A stretch of 64,000 bases of DNA from assembly GCF_030269125.1 (NCBI RefSeq), contig NZ_BSSM01000017.1, forward strand, positions 62,001-126,000, written 5' to 3'. This stretch comes from Streptomyces hygroscopicus subsp. hygroscopicus (GTDB lineage: Bacteria > Actinomycetota > Actinomycetes > Streptomycetales > Streptomycetaceae). This document shows, one piece after another, positions 7,721-16,029 of this stretch; the stretch's first letter is position 1, and each line of letters opens with the position of its first letter. The notes under the pieces were generated by a model. That model was not told the DNA's origin. It did not search any database and saw only the letters and a list, made by a program, of their open reading frames with translations. The translations under genes and the position numbers were made by a program.

Positions 7721-10051
7721 TCACGGAGCGAGGGAGAAGTAGTTCTCCTCCTCCTGCGTGAAGTGCAGGCGCAGGACGGTGTTGAGGCCGTAGAGGCACG
7801 AGCGCAGGTCGTCGAGCTGTCCGGCGGAGAGGTGCCCGTCGGCGTGGGCCAGTTGCAGGTGCGTGGCGATACGGCGGGAGAGCCGTTCGATCTCGGTGTG
7901 GGCCCGGCTCATCGTGGCGGTGGCCTCGGGACCGCCGAGTGTCGGAGCGAGGGCGGGGTAGAGCTGGTGCTCCTCGGCGTACTCGTGCGGCAGCAGCCGT
8001 TCGGTCAGCAGCCGGTGCGTCTCCTCCACCGCCGCCAGGGCTGTCGGGCCGGAGCTGTCGGAGAGACGGTCGGCCGCGTCGCGTACCGCTTCCAGGACGT
8101 CCTGGAGGTCGTCGTGCTCGGAGGCGAAGCGGTGGATGAGGGCTTCGGCGGCAGGGGTGAGCGGCGGACGCGCGGCCTGGCCGACCCGCAGGGCCCGCAG
8201 GGCGTTGAGGATGACGGCGACGTCGATGCCCTCCTGGAGCAGGGCGCCGGCGGCGGGCGGGAGCAGCCCGAAGGCGGCCGCGGCCATGGCGGCCAGGGAC
8301 ATCAGCATGCCGCCGAGCGCGCTCTGGACGGCTATGCGCCGGGCTCGTTGCGCGATGGCGACGGCGTCGGCGAGCCGGTCGACGCGGTCGGTGGTCAGGA
8401 CGATGTCGGCGGCCTCGGAGGAGGCGGTGGAGCCGCGGGCCCCCATGGCGACGCCGATGTCGGCGGCGGCGAGGGCGGGGGCGTCGTTGACGCCGTCGCC
8501 GACCATCACGGTGACCGCCCGCTCGCGTTCGGCGCGTACGGCGGCGACCTTGTCGGCCGGGCCGAGTTCGGCCCGGACGTCGTCCAGGCCGAGGACGGCG
8601 GCGACCTCATGGGCGGGTGCGGCCCGGTCGCCGGTGAGCATCAGAATCCGGTCGATGCCCGCCGTCCGCAGGTGACGCAGGGTGCGTGGGGCGTCGTTGC
8701 GCAGGGGATCGCGCAGCAGGACCGCGCCGGCCAGGTGCCCGTCGACGGTGAGCCAGGCGACGGCGGCGCCGTCGAGCAGCGCACGGTTGTCGACCGCCTT
8801 CGCCCAACCGGGCCGGGCGGTCGCGGCATCCGTACGGCCCACGGAGATCCGGTGCCCGTCCACGGTTCCGGTGGCCCCCCGGCCGGGCTCCTCGGTGACG
8901 TCCGCCGGGACCGAGAGCCCGAGGCCGCGTTCGCGCGCGGTGTCGACGATGGCCTGGGCGAGGACATGCGGCGAGTACTGGTCGAGGGAGGCGGCGAGGC
9001 GCAGCACCTCCGCGGCCTTGACGTCGGGCGCGGCGATCACGTCGAGGACGCGGGGACGGCCGCGGGTGAGGGTGCCGGTCTTGTCCAGCAGCAGGGTGCG
9101 GGCGCGGCCGAGGTTCTCCAGCGCGCCGCCGTCCCGGATGACGACGCCCAGGCGGGAGGCGCGGGAGAGACCGGAGACGATGGCGACGGGGGCGGCCAGC
9201 AGCAGCGGGCAGGGGGTGGCGACCACCAGGACGGCGACCGCTCGTACGGCGGAGCCGCTGACCAGCCAGGCCAGCCCCGCCACCGCCAGGGAAAGCGGCA
9301 GGAACCAGGCCGCGTAGCGGTCGGCCAGCCGCACCACGGGCGCGGACTCGGCGCCGGCCTGCTGGGCCAGCCGTACGATCCCGGCGTAGGTGCTGTCCCG
9401 CTCGGTGGCCGAGGCACGCAGCTCGAAGGCGCCGCCGGCGTTGACCACGCCGCTGCGCACCGCCCCGTCCCGGGCTCGCTCCACCTGGACGGACTCCCCG
9501 GTGAGCACGGACTCGTCGAGGACGGCGGCGTCGCTCTCCACGCGGCCGTCGACGGGCACGACCTCGCCGGGACCGACGACGAGCAGGTCGCCGACGGCGA
9601 CCTCGGCCAGCGGCACCGTGGTCACCCCGGCGTCCGTGCGGCGGCGCGCGGAGCGCGGCGCGTGTTCCAGCAGGGCGCGCAGGTCGTGGGAGGCGCGCCG
9701 CTGGGCCGCCGCTTCCAGGGTGCGGCCGGTGGCGAGCATGAGCGCGATCAGCGCACCCGCCAGGTACTCGTGGACGGCCAGGGTGCCGACGAGCGCGAGG
9801 ACGGCGATGAGGTCCACGCCCGCGCGCCCGTGGCGCAGCGCGGAGAGCACCCATCCCACCGCCGGGACGACGGCGGACAGGGTGCCCAGCGCCCAGAGGA
9901 GGTCGGCGAGGCCGCCGGCGCCGGCGAGCCAGGCGATGCCGCCGGCCGTCAGGGCCGCCGCGGTGACGGCCAGGAGGACGGGTTCGAGCCGTGGCGAGAC
10001 GACCGCCGCGGTCAGACGGCGCAGCGGGGTCGGGGACGTGCGGTGGGTCAT
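7721..10051 (-). CDS. P1B-5-type heavy-metal ATPase with C-terminal hemerythrin-like domain
   Basis: Transport ATPase of 776 aa. Actuator motif TGES at 184-187; metal-site motif TPCP at 279-282 in the sixth helix (instead of CPC or SPC); phosphorylation site DKTGT at 323-327; SPHV at 360-363 where most P1B pumps have SPHP; hinge GDGVND at 518-523. No N-terminal metal-binding domain. Residues about 636-776 form a hemerythrin-like four-helix domain with H646, H689, H695, H718, H763 and E767 as likely di-iron ligands. TPC plus hemerythrin is the hallmark of the P1B-5 class, linked experimentally to Ni(II)/Fe(II) export in other bacteria. Which metal is moved here cannot be read from sequence. 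Lies 133 bp downstream of the ferredoxin gene, same strand. Confidence 0.92.
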   Translation of the reverse strand: MTHRTSPTPLRRLTAAVVSPRLEPVLLAVTAAALTAGGIAWLAGAGGLADLLWALGTLSAVVPAVGWVLSALRHGRAGVDLIAVLALVGTLAVHEYLAGALIALMLATGRTLEAAAQRRASHDLRALLEHAPRSARRRTDAGVTTVPLAEVAVGDLLVVGPGEVVPVDGRVESDAAVLDESVLTGESVQVERARDGAVRSGVVNAGGAFELRASATERDSTYAGIVRLAQQAGAESAPVVRLADRYAAWFLPLSLAVAGLAWLVSGSAVRAVAVLVVATPCPLLLAAPVAIVSGLSRASRLGVVIRDGGALENLGRARTLLLDKTGTLTRGRPRVLDVIAAPDVKAAEVLRLAASLDQYSPHVLAQAIVDTARERGLGLSVPADVTEEPGRGATGTVDGHRISVGRTDAATARPGWAKAVDNRALLDGAAVAWLTVDGHLAGAVLLRDPLRNDAPRTLRHLRTAGIDRILMLTGDRAAPAHEVAAVLGLDDVRAELGPADKVAAVRAERERAVTVMVGDGVNDAPALAAADIGVAMGARGSTASSEAADIVLTTDRVDRLADAVAIAQRARRIAVQSALGGMLMSLAAMAAAAFGLLPPAAGALLQEGIDVAVILNALRALRVGQAARPPLTPAAEALIHRFASEHDDLQDVLEAVRDAADRLSDSSGPTALAAVEETHRLLTERLLPHEYAEEHQLYPALAPTLGGPEATATMSRAHTEIERLSRRIATHLQLAHADGHLSAGQLDDLRSCLYGLNTVLRLHFTQEEENYFSLAP

Positions 10052-10184
10052 GGCGTACCTCGGTTCGTCCGGCGCGGCGTTCGGGGGACGGGTCCCCCCT
10101 CCAGCACACCGCGTCCCGGATGCCGGCGCGAGGGGACGTCCGGCCCTGCTTCGGGGCCCTGCGGACGGCGCGTGTCCGCGCCGG

Positions 10185-10397
10185 TCATGGCCGGTCCCGG
10201 TCGGCGTGGAGGGCCAGCCGGGGACACGCGGCGACGGCTCGGCGGGCGTGGGCGCGCAGTTCGCCGGGCACCGCCCGGCCTTTCAGGACGGGGTAGCCCC
10301 ATTCGTCGAGGTCGATCAGTTCGGGCAGGAGCTCGGCGCACAGCCCCTGGCCGGTGCAGGCGACGCGGTCGACGCGCAGGCTTCGGGTGCGGGTCAT
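10185..10397 (-). CDS. [3Fe-4S]-type ferredoxin
   Basis: Small electron carrier of 70 aa. Cysteine pattern CTGQGLC (C-x5-C) early and ACP late fits a single 3Fe-4S or 4Fe-4S cluster of the actinobacterial ferredoxin type often paired with P450s, but here it follows a NuoF-like protein. Start taken at MTRTRSLRV (10397) because it overlaps the preceding stop as ATGA; an ATG two codons earlier (10403) is possible. Presumed to pass electrons to or from the NuoF-like subunit. Confidence 0.85.
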   Translation of the reverse strand: MTRTRSLRVDRVACTGQGLCAELLPELIDLDEWGYPVLKGRAVPGELRAHARRAVAACPRLALHADRDRP

Positions 10398-11725
10398 CGC
10401 CATGTCTCCGGGGGTGTCGCGGGCGGTACCGGGACGCGGGGTGGCCGGTGGGCGGCGGGGCAGGGGCCGTGGGCGAGGTGGTGGCCGACGTCGTCGGCGA
10501 AGGTGTGCAGGGCGGAGGCGGCGAGGCGGGCGGCGCCGTCCGGATGGCGGCAGGCGCCGCGGTCGGGCAGCAGACCGGTGCGACGGCGCAGCCGCGCCGG
10601 CAGACCGGGGTCGGCACGTCCGGTGGCCAGCGTCGTGAAGTCCTCGGCCACGGCGGGCAGGCCGAAGTGGCAGGGGCCGCACTGGCGTGCGCTGTGGGCG
10701 GCCAGGTAGGCGAGCATCCGCGCCGTCTCGCTGAGCCCGCAGGCCGCTCGGGGCAGCGCGACGAGGACCCCGGCGCCGGGTGCGGCGCCCAGCGGGGCGA
10801 GATCGCGCCGGGCGAGGGGGGTGTCCAGGTGCGCGGCCGGGAGCCAGGTGCCGGCGAAGCCGCCGAGCAGCACCGCCCGCAGGGGGTCGGTGGGTCCCGC
10901 CGCGCGGTCGAGGAGCGTGCTGATCGGTGTGCCGAGCGCGACTTCCAGGACACCCGGTGCGGCGACGGCGCCGGAGACGGTGACCAGCGTGGTGCCGGGC
11001 TCGTCCGGGGTGCCCGCGCGCCGGTACCAGTCGGGGCCGTAGCGGGCGATGAGGGCGAGGTGCGCGAGCGTCTCGGCGTTGTCGACCAGCGTAGGGCGCC
11101 GGTCGACGCCGCGCTCGTGGGTGCGCGGAGGGCTGCCCTGCGGCCGGGCCGGGCCCCCGTTCAGCCAGCGCACCAGGGAGGTCGACTCGCTGGAGACGTA
11201 GGCGTGCAGGAGGGCGTGCAGCCGCAGCCGGACCGGATCGAGGCGGGCGCGCCGGCGTTCGTCCAGAGCCGCGCTCAGCTGCCGGTACTGGGCGGTGCGG
11301 TCGCGGGGCAGGCACACGTGGACGGTGTCCGCGCCGACCGCGACCGCGGCCAGTACGGCACCGTCGAGCACGAGGTGCGGTGCGACGGCGACGAGGAACT
11401 GGTCCTTGCGGCTCGCCGGTTCGCTCTCCATGGCGTTGACGACGACCACCGCGCGGCCACGGCGTTCCGCCACGGCGCGCAGCTTGCGGGCGGTGGGGAA
11501 GCCCGCGCCGCCGCGCCCGGTGAGTCCGGCCGCCTCGACCGCCTCCACGAGCGGCACGGACGTACGCCCGCCCTTGCCCGCGGGGACCGGCGGAGGCCCG
11601 TAGCGTCCGAGGTGATCGGACAGGGCAGCCGGCCGCCCCGTGGCGTACCAGCCGGCCAGCAGCCGGGGTTCGCCCGACGCGGCGGAGGGGCGGGCCGAAA
11701 GGGCCGCCGTGGCCGAGGAGTTCAC
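10394..11725 (-). CDS. NuoF/RnfC-like FMN and Fe-S oxidoreductase subunit
   Basis: Protein of 443 aa resembling the 51-kDa NADH-binding subunit. The region GLTGRGGAGFPTARKL is the NADH/FMN glycine-rich motif, and VNAMESEPASRKD replaces the usual NADEGEPGTFKDR. Near the C-terminus CGLSET, RQCGPC and GACRHPDG supply four Cys for a 4Fe-4S cluster. GTG at 11725 follows GGGAGG and overlaps the previous stop (GTGA). Probably oxidises NAD(P)H and feeds the ferric-reductase-like membrane protein and the ferredoxin. Divergent from true complex I NuoF and not in a nuo operon. Confidence 0.8.
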   Translation of the reverse strand: MNSSATAALSARPSAASGEPRLLAGWYATGRPAALSDHLGRYGPPPVPAGKGGRTSVPLVEAVEAAGLTGRGGAGFPTARKLRAVAERRGRAVVVVNAMESEPASRKDQFLVAVAPHLVLDGAVLAAVAVGADTVHVCLPRDRTAQYRQLSAALDERRRARLDPVRLRLHALLHAYVSSESTSLVRWLNGGPARPQGSPPRTHERGVDRRPTLVDNAETLAHLALIARYGPDWYRRAGTPDEPGTTLVTVSGAVAAPGVLEVALGTPISTLLDRAAGPTDPLRAVLLGGFAGTWLPAAHLDTPLARRDLAPLGAAPGAGVLVALPRAACGLSETARMLAYLAAHSARQCGPCHFGLPAVAEDFTTLATGRADPGLPARLRRRTGLLPDRGACRHPDGAARLAASALHTFADDVGHHLAHGPCPAAHRPPRVPVPPATPPETWR

Positions 11726-12408
11726 CGTCCACCTCCCAGGAGGATCGTCGTCGCGGCCGCGCGCTGGGCCCAGCCCGGCTGGAGCGGGCCGGCGGCGAGG
11801 AACGCACCGAGCACCACCGGTACGGCGGTCGCGGCCACGGCGGTCAGCAGGCGCCCGGCGATCCGGCCCGGCCCGGCCTCGGCCGACCGCCACCACACGG
11901 CGGCCACCACCGTGCCGAGGCATCCGGCGTAGAGCCACAGCTGGAGGGGCAACCGGGTGTCGGTACCGGTTCCGACACCGTGGAAGAGGGCGAGCGGCCA
12001 GGCCGCGTACGCCAGCCAGTGCACGGCCTTCCAGCGACGCACGCCGAGGCGCCGGCGCAGGGCGCTGGTGACGATCACCGCGAGCAGCAGGTCGAGCGCG
12101 GCCGTGCCCAGGCCGAGCCAGAGCGGTCGGTACGACGCCCCGAACGGCACGACGGTCACCGCCCACCCCAGGCGGGCGAACGGATCGAGCACCGCCGTCA
12201 CCCCGTGCACGGCGAGGAACACCAGCGTGAGCAGGGACAGGTTGCGGTGCAGCAGGCCGATCTCGAAGCGGCCGACGCGGTGGGGCGCGGCGCGGCCGCC
12301 GGAGGCGATGCCCAGGGCCACGACGGCGGTGAGCAGGATCAGGGCGAGGGTGCCGCTCGCCCGGCTGGCGTACCACAGGGGGCTGCCGGTGAGGGCCAGG
12401 GTCGTCAT
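11722..12408 (-). CDS. Ferric-reductase-like transmembrane haem protein
   Basis: 228 aa with six predicted helices. Conserved His pairs sit on two helices: LLHRNLSLLTLVFLAVHGV and VHWLAYAAWPLALFHGVG, the expected bis-His ligands for two b-type haems. ATG at 12408 with GGGAGG six bases upstream; ATGA overlap with apbE. Lacks the FAD/NADPH domains of full ferric reductases, so it needs partner subunits; the NuoF-like protein downstream fits. Likely moves electrons across the membrane. Confidence 0.85.
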   Translation of the reverse strand: MTTLALTGSPLWYASRASGTLALILLTAVVALGIASGGRAAPHRVGRFEIGLLHRNLSLLTLVFLAVHGVTAVLDPFARLGWAVTVVPFGASYRPLWLGLGTAALDLLLAVIVTSALRRRLGVRRWKAVHWLAYAAWPLALFHGVGTGTDTRLPLQLWLYAGCLGTVVAAVWWRSAEAGPGRIAGRLLTAVAATAVPVVLGAFLAAGPLQPGWAQRAAATTILLGGGR

Positions 12409-13370
12409 CGGGTGCCTCCCGGGGCGGGAGCGTCGGAGTCGGGTGGCCAGCCGCCGAGACGTACGACGTGGCCGTCGAGGCCGACCAGCCGGGCGGGCAG
12501 GGCGGTGCCGCGCAGCCAGTCGACGGCCCGGTCGCCCAGCACGATCGAGGCCGTACTGGCGGTGTTGGCGTCCACGCACGTGGCGGCGGCCACGGTGACG
12601 GTGCGCCAGACGGGGGCGGCCGGTTCGCCGGTGGCCGGGTCGACGATGTGGTGCAGCGTGCGGCCGGCGCGCCGCCAGGTGCGCACGCGGATGCCGGAGG
12701 TCGCCAGCGCGCCGCCGGTGATGGCCACGGCGGGGCCGTGGTCCGTGGCGGGCCGGGCGTGGTCGTCGGCCAGCGCGACGCGCCAGCCGTCCGCGGGCGT
12801 CGGCCCGGCCGTCGCGAGGTCGCCGCCGAGACCGACCAGGACGCCGCAGCCGGTGGCCGCGGCGGCGTGGCGGGCGGCGCGGTCGGCGGCGAGGGCCTTG
12901 GCGGTGGCACCCAGGTCGAGGGAGGTGTGCGGCGGCAGGAACAGCCGGCCGGTGCGGGGGTCGAAGTCGATCCCGCGCCATCCGGGGACCGGCCGGAGCC
13001 GGGGCAGCGGGCGGACGTCGTCGGGGCGCAGGGAGGCGAAGGTGCGGTCGTAGCCGAGCGCGGCCACCGCGTGGCCGACGGTCGGGTCCACCGCCCCGTC
13101 GGTGAGGTCCGCGGCCCGCAGAGCGGCCAGGAGGGCCTCGGCGAAGACCTCGCCGACGGTCACCGGGCCGCCCGCGCTCCGGTTCACCCGGGTCAGTTCG
13201 GAGTCGGAGCGGAAGCGGCTGCACGCGCGGTCGACGGCGGCCAGCTCGGCGCGCAGGACCGCCTCGGCGGTGCGCAGGGCGGCCGGCTCGGTGACGAACA
13301 GCGCGGCCGTGGTGCCGAGCGCCGGGAAGCTGACCTCGGCGGGAGACGGCTTCGGGATGTGCGTGGTCAT
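12405..13370 (-). CDS. apbE: FAD:protein FMN transferase
   Basis: 321 aa enzyme that attaches FMN through a phosphoester to Thr/Ser of an acceptor protein. Family motifs are present in order: FPALGTTAAL near the N-terminus, SLDLGATAKALAADRA, GLGGDLATAG, HHIVDPATGEPA, and the Mg/FAD motif CVDANTASTASIVLG. No Tat or lipoprotein signal is evident, so it may act in the cytoplasm. Start at MTTHIPKP overlaps the preceding gene by ATGA. No neighbour shows an obvious FMN-binding acceptor domain, so the target is unclear. Confidence 0.92.
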   Translation of the reverse strand: MTTHIPKPSPAEVSFPALGTTAALFVTEPAALRTAEAVLRAELAAVDRACSRFRSDSELTRVNRSAGGPVTVGEVFAEALLAALRAADLTDGAVDPTVGHAVAALGYDRTFASLRPDDVRPLPRLRPVPGWRGIDFDPRTGRLFLPPHTSLDLGATAKALAADRAARHAAAATGCGVLVGLGGDLATAGPTPADGWRVALADDHARPATDHGPAVAITGGALATSGIRVRTWRRAGRTLHHIVDPATGEPAAPVWRTVTVAAATCVDANTASTASIVLGDRAVDWLRGTALPARLVGLDGHVVRLGGWPPDSDAPAPGGTR

Positions 13371-13738
13371 GACGCCCCCGTCGTGGTGTGGGGCTTGTGC
13401 TGGGTGGAGGCGGGCGGCTGGGCCGGGGCCCGCGGCACGGGCTTCGCGGCGGCCGCCTCCTCCTCCTCGTCGTCGGAACCGTCCTCCTCGTCGTCTCCTC
13501 CGGCGGGGGCGGACGACGCGTTCGGGCTCTGCCCGGACGCGGGCGGCGTCGCGGGCGAGGACGCGCTCCCCGGGATCAGATGGGTGTAGAGGCCGCCGAG
13601 GGCCGCCGTGGCGGCCACGGCGGTGACGGCGAGCCACCGGGTGAGGCGGCGGGTCCGGCGCAGTCCGCGATCACGTGCGAGGGGCGAACCGGCCGAAGGG
13701 GTCCGGTCGAATTCGTGGGACGAGGGCGAGGGTGCCAT
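13367..13738 (-). CDS. Small membrane-anchored protein with acidic tail, first gene of redox operon
   Basis: 123 aa, unrecognised. Basic cytoplasmic N-terminus (RDRGLRRTRRLTR), one transmembrane helix (WLAVTAVAATAALGGLYTHL), then a Ser/Pro/Ala-rich external region containing a run of Asp/Glu (DDEEDGSDDEEEE) and a Pro/Lys/His tail. In homologous operons this place is often held by an FMN-binding acceptor of ApbE, but no such domain is present. The acidic run could bind cations or a partner. Start chosen at MAPSPSSHE (ATG 13738) with a ggag site nine bases upstream. Confidence 0.6.
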   Translation of the reverse strand: MAPSPSSHEFDRTPSAGSPLARDRGLRRTRRLTRWLAVTAVAATAALGGLYTHLIPGSASSPATPPASGQSPNASSAPAGGDDEEDGSDDEEEEAAAAKPVPRAPAQPPASTQHKPHTTTGAS

Positions 13739-13823
13739 GGCAGCGGCTCCTGGTGGATTCGGCGGCCCGGATCGGCTGCGTGCACCTCCAGGCTGTGACG
13801 GCGGCACCCAGGAACTCGCTCAC

Positions 13824-13837
13824 GTCCTTTTCAGGAC
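13824..13837. promoter_or_regulatory. Inverted repeat upstream of the redox operon
   Basis: GTCCT-N4-AGGAC sits in the 115-bp gap between the sensor kinase stop and the start of the acidic membrane protein. It is a possible operator for the adjacent response regulator or a short hairpin. No clear -10/-35 pair was identified. Confidence 0.3.
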
Positions 13838-13853
13838 TGGTAAAGATCTCCGG

Positions 13854-15221
13854 TCACCGGGGCGACGGCCCGGGTCGGCCCTGCGGCCACGGCGGCAGGT
13901 CCAGTACGACGGTCAGCCCGCCGCCAGGGGTGTCCTCCAGCCGCGCCGTACCGCCGTTGGAGGTGACCAGCCGGTGGACGATGGCGAGCCCCAGACCGGC
14001 GCCCCTGGCCTCCGGGTTGCCGAACCGGCGGAAGGCGACCGCCTTGGCCCCGGCACTCATTCCGGGACCGTCGTCCCGCACGCGCACACGGATGACGCCC
14101 TCGGTCGCCCGGTGGTCGAGCCCCACGGTCCCGCCCTCGGACACGGCGTCCACGGCGTTGGCGATCAGGTTGTCGAGGACCTGCTCCAGGTGGCCCGCGC
14201 CGAGCGCGGCGGACAGGGCGGGGCCGTCCGCGACGGTCAGCCGTACCCCGCGTTCCCCGGCCACCGGTGCCCAGGCCGCCACCCGCTCGGCCACCACCTC
14301 GTCGACCCGGACGGCGACCGGCCGGGGCGTCACCTGCTCGGCCCGCGCGACCGCGAGCAGCCCGTCGACCAGCCGGGACAGCCGGGCGATCTCCTCCTGC
14401 GCGGCGGCCAACTCGGCGGCGGTGTCGCCCCCCGCCCCCGCGCCGAGGACGTCGAGCCGCAGCCGCAGCGCCGCCAGCGGCGTGCGCAGCTGGTGGGACA
14501 CGTCGGCGAGCACGGCCCGGTGGCCGTGCACCAGCGCCTCCATGCGGGCCGCCATGGTGTTGAAGGTGGCGGCCAGACGGCGTACCTCCTCAGGCCCGCC
14601 GTCGACCTCGGCCCGCTCGTCGAGGGCGCCCTCGCCCAGCCGCTGGGCGCTGACGTCCAGTCTCGACAGCGGGCGGCCGACCCAGCGGGCGAGGCGGACG
14701 GACAGCAGCACCGAGGCGGCCAGCCCCGCCGCGCCGATCGCGGCCGACCAGCCCCAGATGGCGGCGATCCGGGCGTCGAGCGGGGCCGCGGAGCGGCCCA
14801 GGACGACCGCCCCGGACGGGTTGCGGACCTCGCCGGCCGGTTCCGCGGTCAGCAGCCGGCCCTCGTTCTCCGGCGGTTCGGGCTCGTGCCCGGCGAGGAC
14901 CCTCTCGGCCAGTTCCTCCGCCTCCCGGCCCTGGGCCGCCGTACAGGGCGTACTGGCCACCAGGCGTGCGGAGGCGTCGTACACGGCCGCGCAGTCCCCC
15001 GTCCGGGCCGCGGCGTCCAGCTCCTGGCGCATGACGGTGGCGGGCCTGTGGTCGGAGAGGTGCTCCTCGGCCGCCGCGGCGATCACCCGGGTGGCCGCCC
15101 GCTGGCTGTCGCGGAACGCGACGCGCTCGCGGGCCGTCAGCGACACCGCGAGCGGTACGACCGCCAGCACCAGCAGTACGGAGGTGAGGACCAGGAGCGT
15201 CCAGGCGATCCGGCGGGTCAC
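13854..15221 (-). CDS. Two-component sensor histidine kinase
   Basis: 455 aa. First transmembrane helix at residues about 4-27, a periplasmic sensor stretch of about 140 residues with two Cys (GDCAAVYD, STPCTAAQ), second helix (AAIGAAGLAASVLLSV), HAMP, HisKA with phospho-acceptor His in ADVSHQLRTPLAAL, N-box DNLIANAVDAV, and G-boxes RDDGPGM and RGAGLGLAIVHRLV. GTG start overlaps the response regulator stop (GTGA). The two periplasmic Cys could form a disulfide and sense redox state or metal. It lies directly upstream of the redox operon on the same strand. Confidence 0.93.
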   Translation of the reverse strand: MTRRIAWTLLVLTSVLLVLAVVPLAVSLTARERVAFRDSQRAATRVIAAAAEEHLSDHRPATVMRQELDAAARTGDCAAVYDASARLVASTPCTAAQGREAEELAERVLAGHEPEPPENEGRLLTAEPAGEVRNPSGAVVLGRSAAPLDARIAAIWGWSAAIGAAGLAASVLLSVRLARWVGRPLSRLDVSAQRLGEGALDERAEVDGGPEEVRRLAATFNTMAARMEALVHGHRAVLADVSHQLRTPLAALRLRLDVLGAGAGGDTAAELAAAQEEIARLSRLVDGLLAVARAEQVTPRPVAVRVDEVVAERVAAWAPVAGERGVRLTVADGPALSAALGAGHLEQVLDNLIANAVDAVSEGGTVGLDHRATEGVIRVRVRDDGPGMSAGAKAVAFRRFGNPEARGAGLGLAIVHRLVTSNGGTARLEDTPGGGLTVVLDLPPWPQGRPGPSPR

Positions 15222-15922
15222 GTCCCCTCCTGGGACTCCTGGACCTCCCCGAGCCGGAAGCCGTGTCCGTAGACGGTTTCGATGAGCCCCGGGGCGCCGA
15301 GTTTGCGGCGCAGCGCCGCGATGTGCACGTCCACCACCTTGGTGGGGCCGTACCAGTGGTCGTCCCAGACCCGCTCCAGGACCTGCTGCCGGCTCAGCAG
15401 CCGGCCGGGGTCGGCGGCCAGGCACTCCAGGATGCCGAACTCCTTCGGGGTCAGCGTGACCTGGCGGCCGTCGACCGAGACCTGCCGGGTGCGCAGGTCG
15501 AGCACCAGCGGGCCGTGCCGGAGAACCTCCGGCTCCGCCGGGCGCCGGCGGCGCAGCACGGCCCGGATCCGCGCGAGCAGCTCGGCCAGCCCGAACGGCT
15601 TGACCAGGTAGTCGTCGGCACCCTCGTCCAGAGCGACCACCCGGTCCGCCTCCTCGCCCCGCGCGGTGACGGCGATGATCGCGGCGTCCGACCGCGCGCG
15701 CAGCCTCCGGCACACCTCGACGCCGTCGATGTCGGGCAGCCCCAGGTCCAGCAGCACGACATCGGGGCTGGGCGCGGCCAGCGCCGCTCGCCCGGTCCGG
15801 ACGCCCTCGACCGCGTAGCCGGCCTGTCGCAGCCCGCGCACCAGGGACTCCGCGATGCCCCGGTCGTCCTCGACCACCAGCACACGCGTCTCATCGGTCC
15901 CGCCCGTGGCCTCGGCACTCAT
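15218..15922 (-). CDS. OmpR/PhoB-family response regulator
   Basis: 234 aa. Receiver domain with acidic pocket VVEDD, phospho-acceptor Asp in VVLLDLGLPDIDG, and KPF; C-terminal winged helix with LTPKEFGILECLAADPGRLLSRQQVLERVW and KVVDVHIAALRRKLG. Cotranscribed with the kinase at 13854-15221. Its likely targets are the collinear downstream redox operon and the upstream ferritin-like gene, but this rests only on position. Confidence 0.94.
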   Translation of the reverse strand: MSAEATGGTDETRVLVVEDDRGIAESLVRGLRQAGYAVEGVRTGRAALAAPSPDVVLLDLGLPDIDGVEVCRRLRARSDAAIIAVTARGEEADRVVALDEGADDYLVKPFGLAELLARIRAVLRRRRPAEPEVLRHGPLVLDLRTRQVSVDGRQVTLTPKEFGILECLAADPGRLLSRQQVLERVWDDHWYGPTKVVDVHIAALRRKLGAPGLIETVYGHGFRLGEVQESQEGT

Positions 15923-16029
15923 GCCACCCGTCTCCTCGGCGGTGGGAACAGCTGTCCGTACGGCACGTCCAGCCTGCTCTCCCGCCGGAGCCGACGGCAG
16001 GGGCCGTTCGTCCCTCGGCCGCGCCGCGC

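Noticed and set aside
9061..10138. Small hairpin GGGGGAC-GGGTCCCCC near 10083-10098 as terminator
   Set aside because: Loop too short for a stable hairpin and located inside an apparent operon gap; not strong enough to list.
7505..11932. Plus-strand open frame of 1475 codons
   Set aside because: Antisense shadow of the ATPase and redox operon; Gly/Arg-rich with no domain, and the minus-strand genes have clear motifs.
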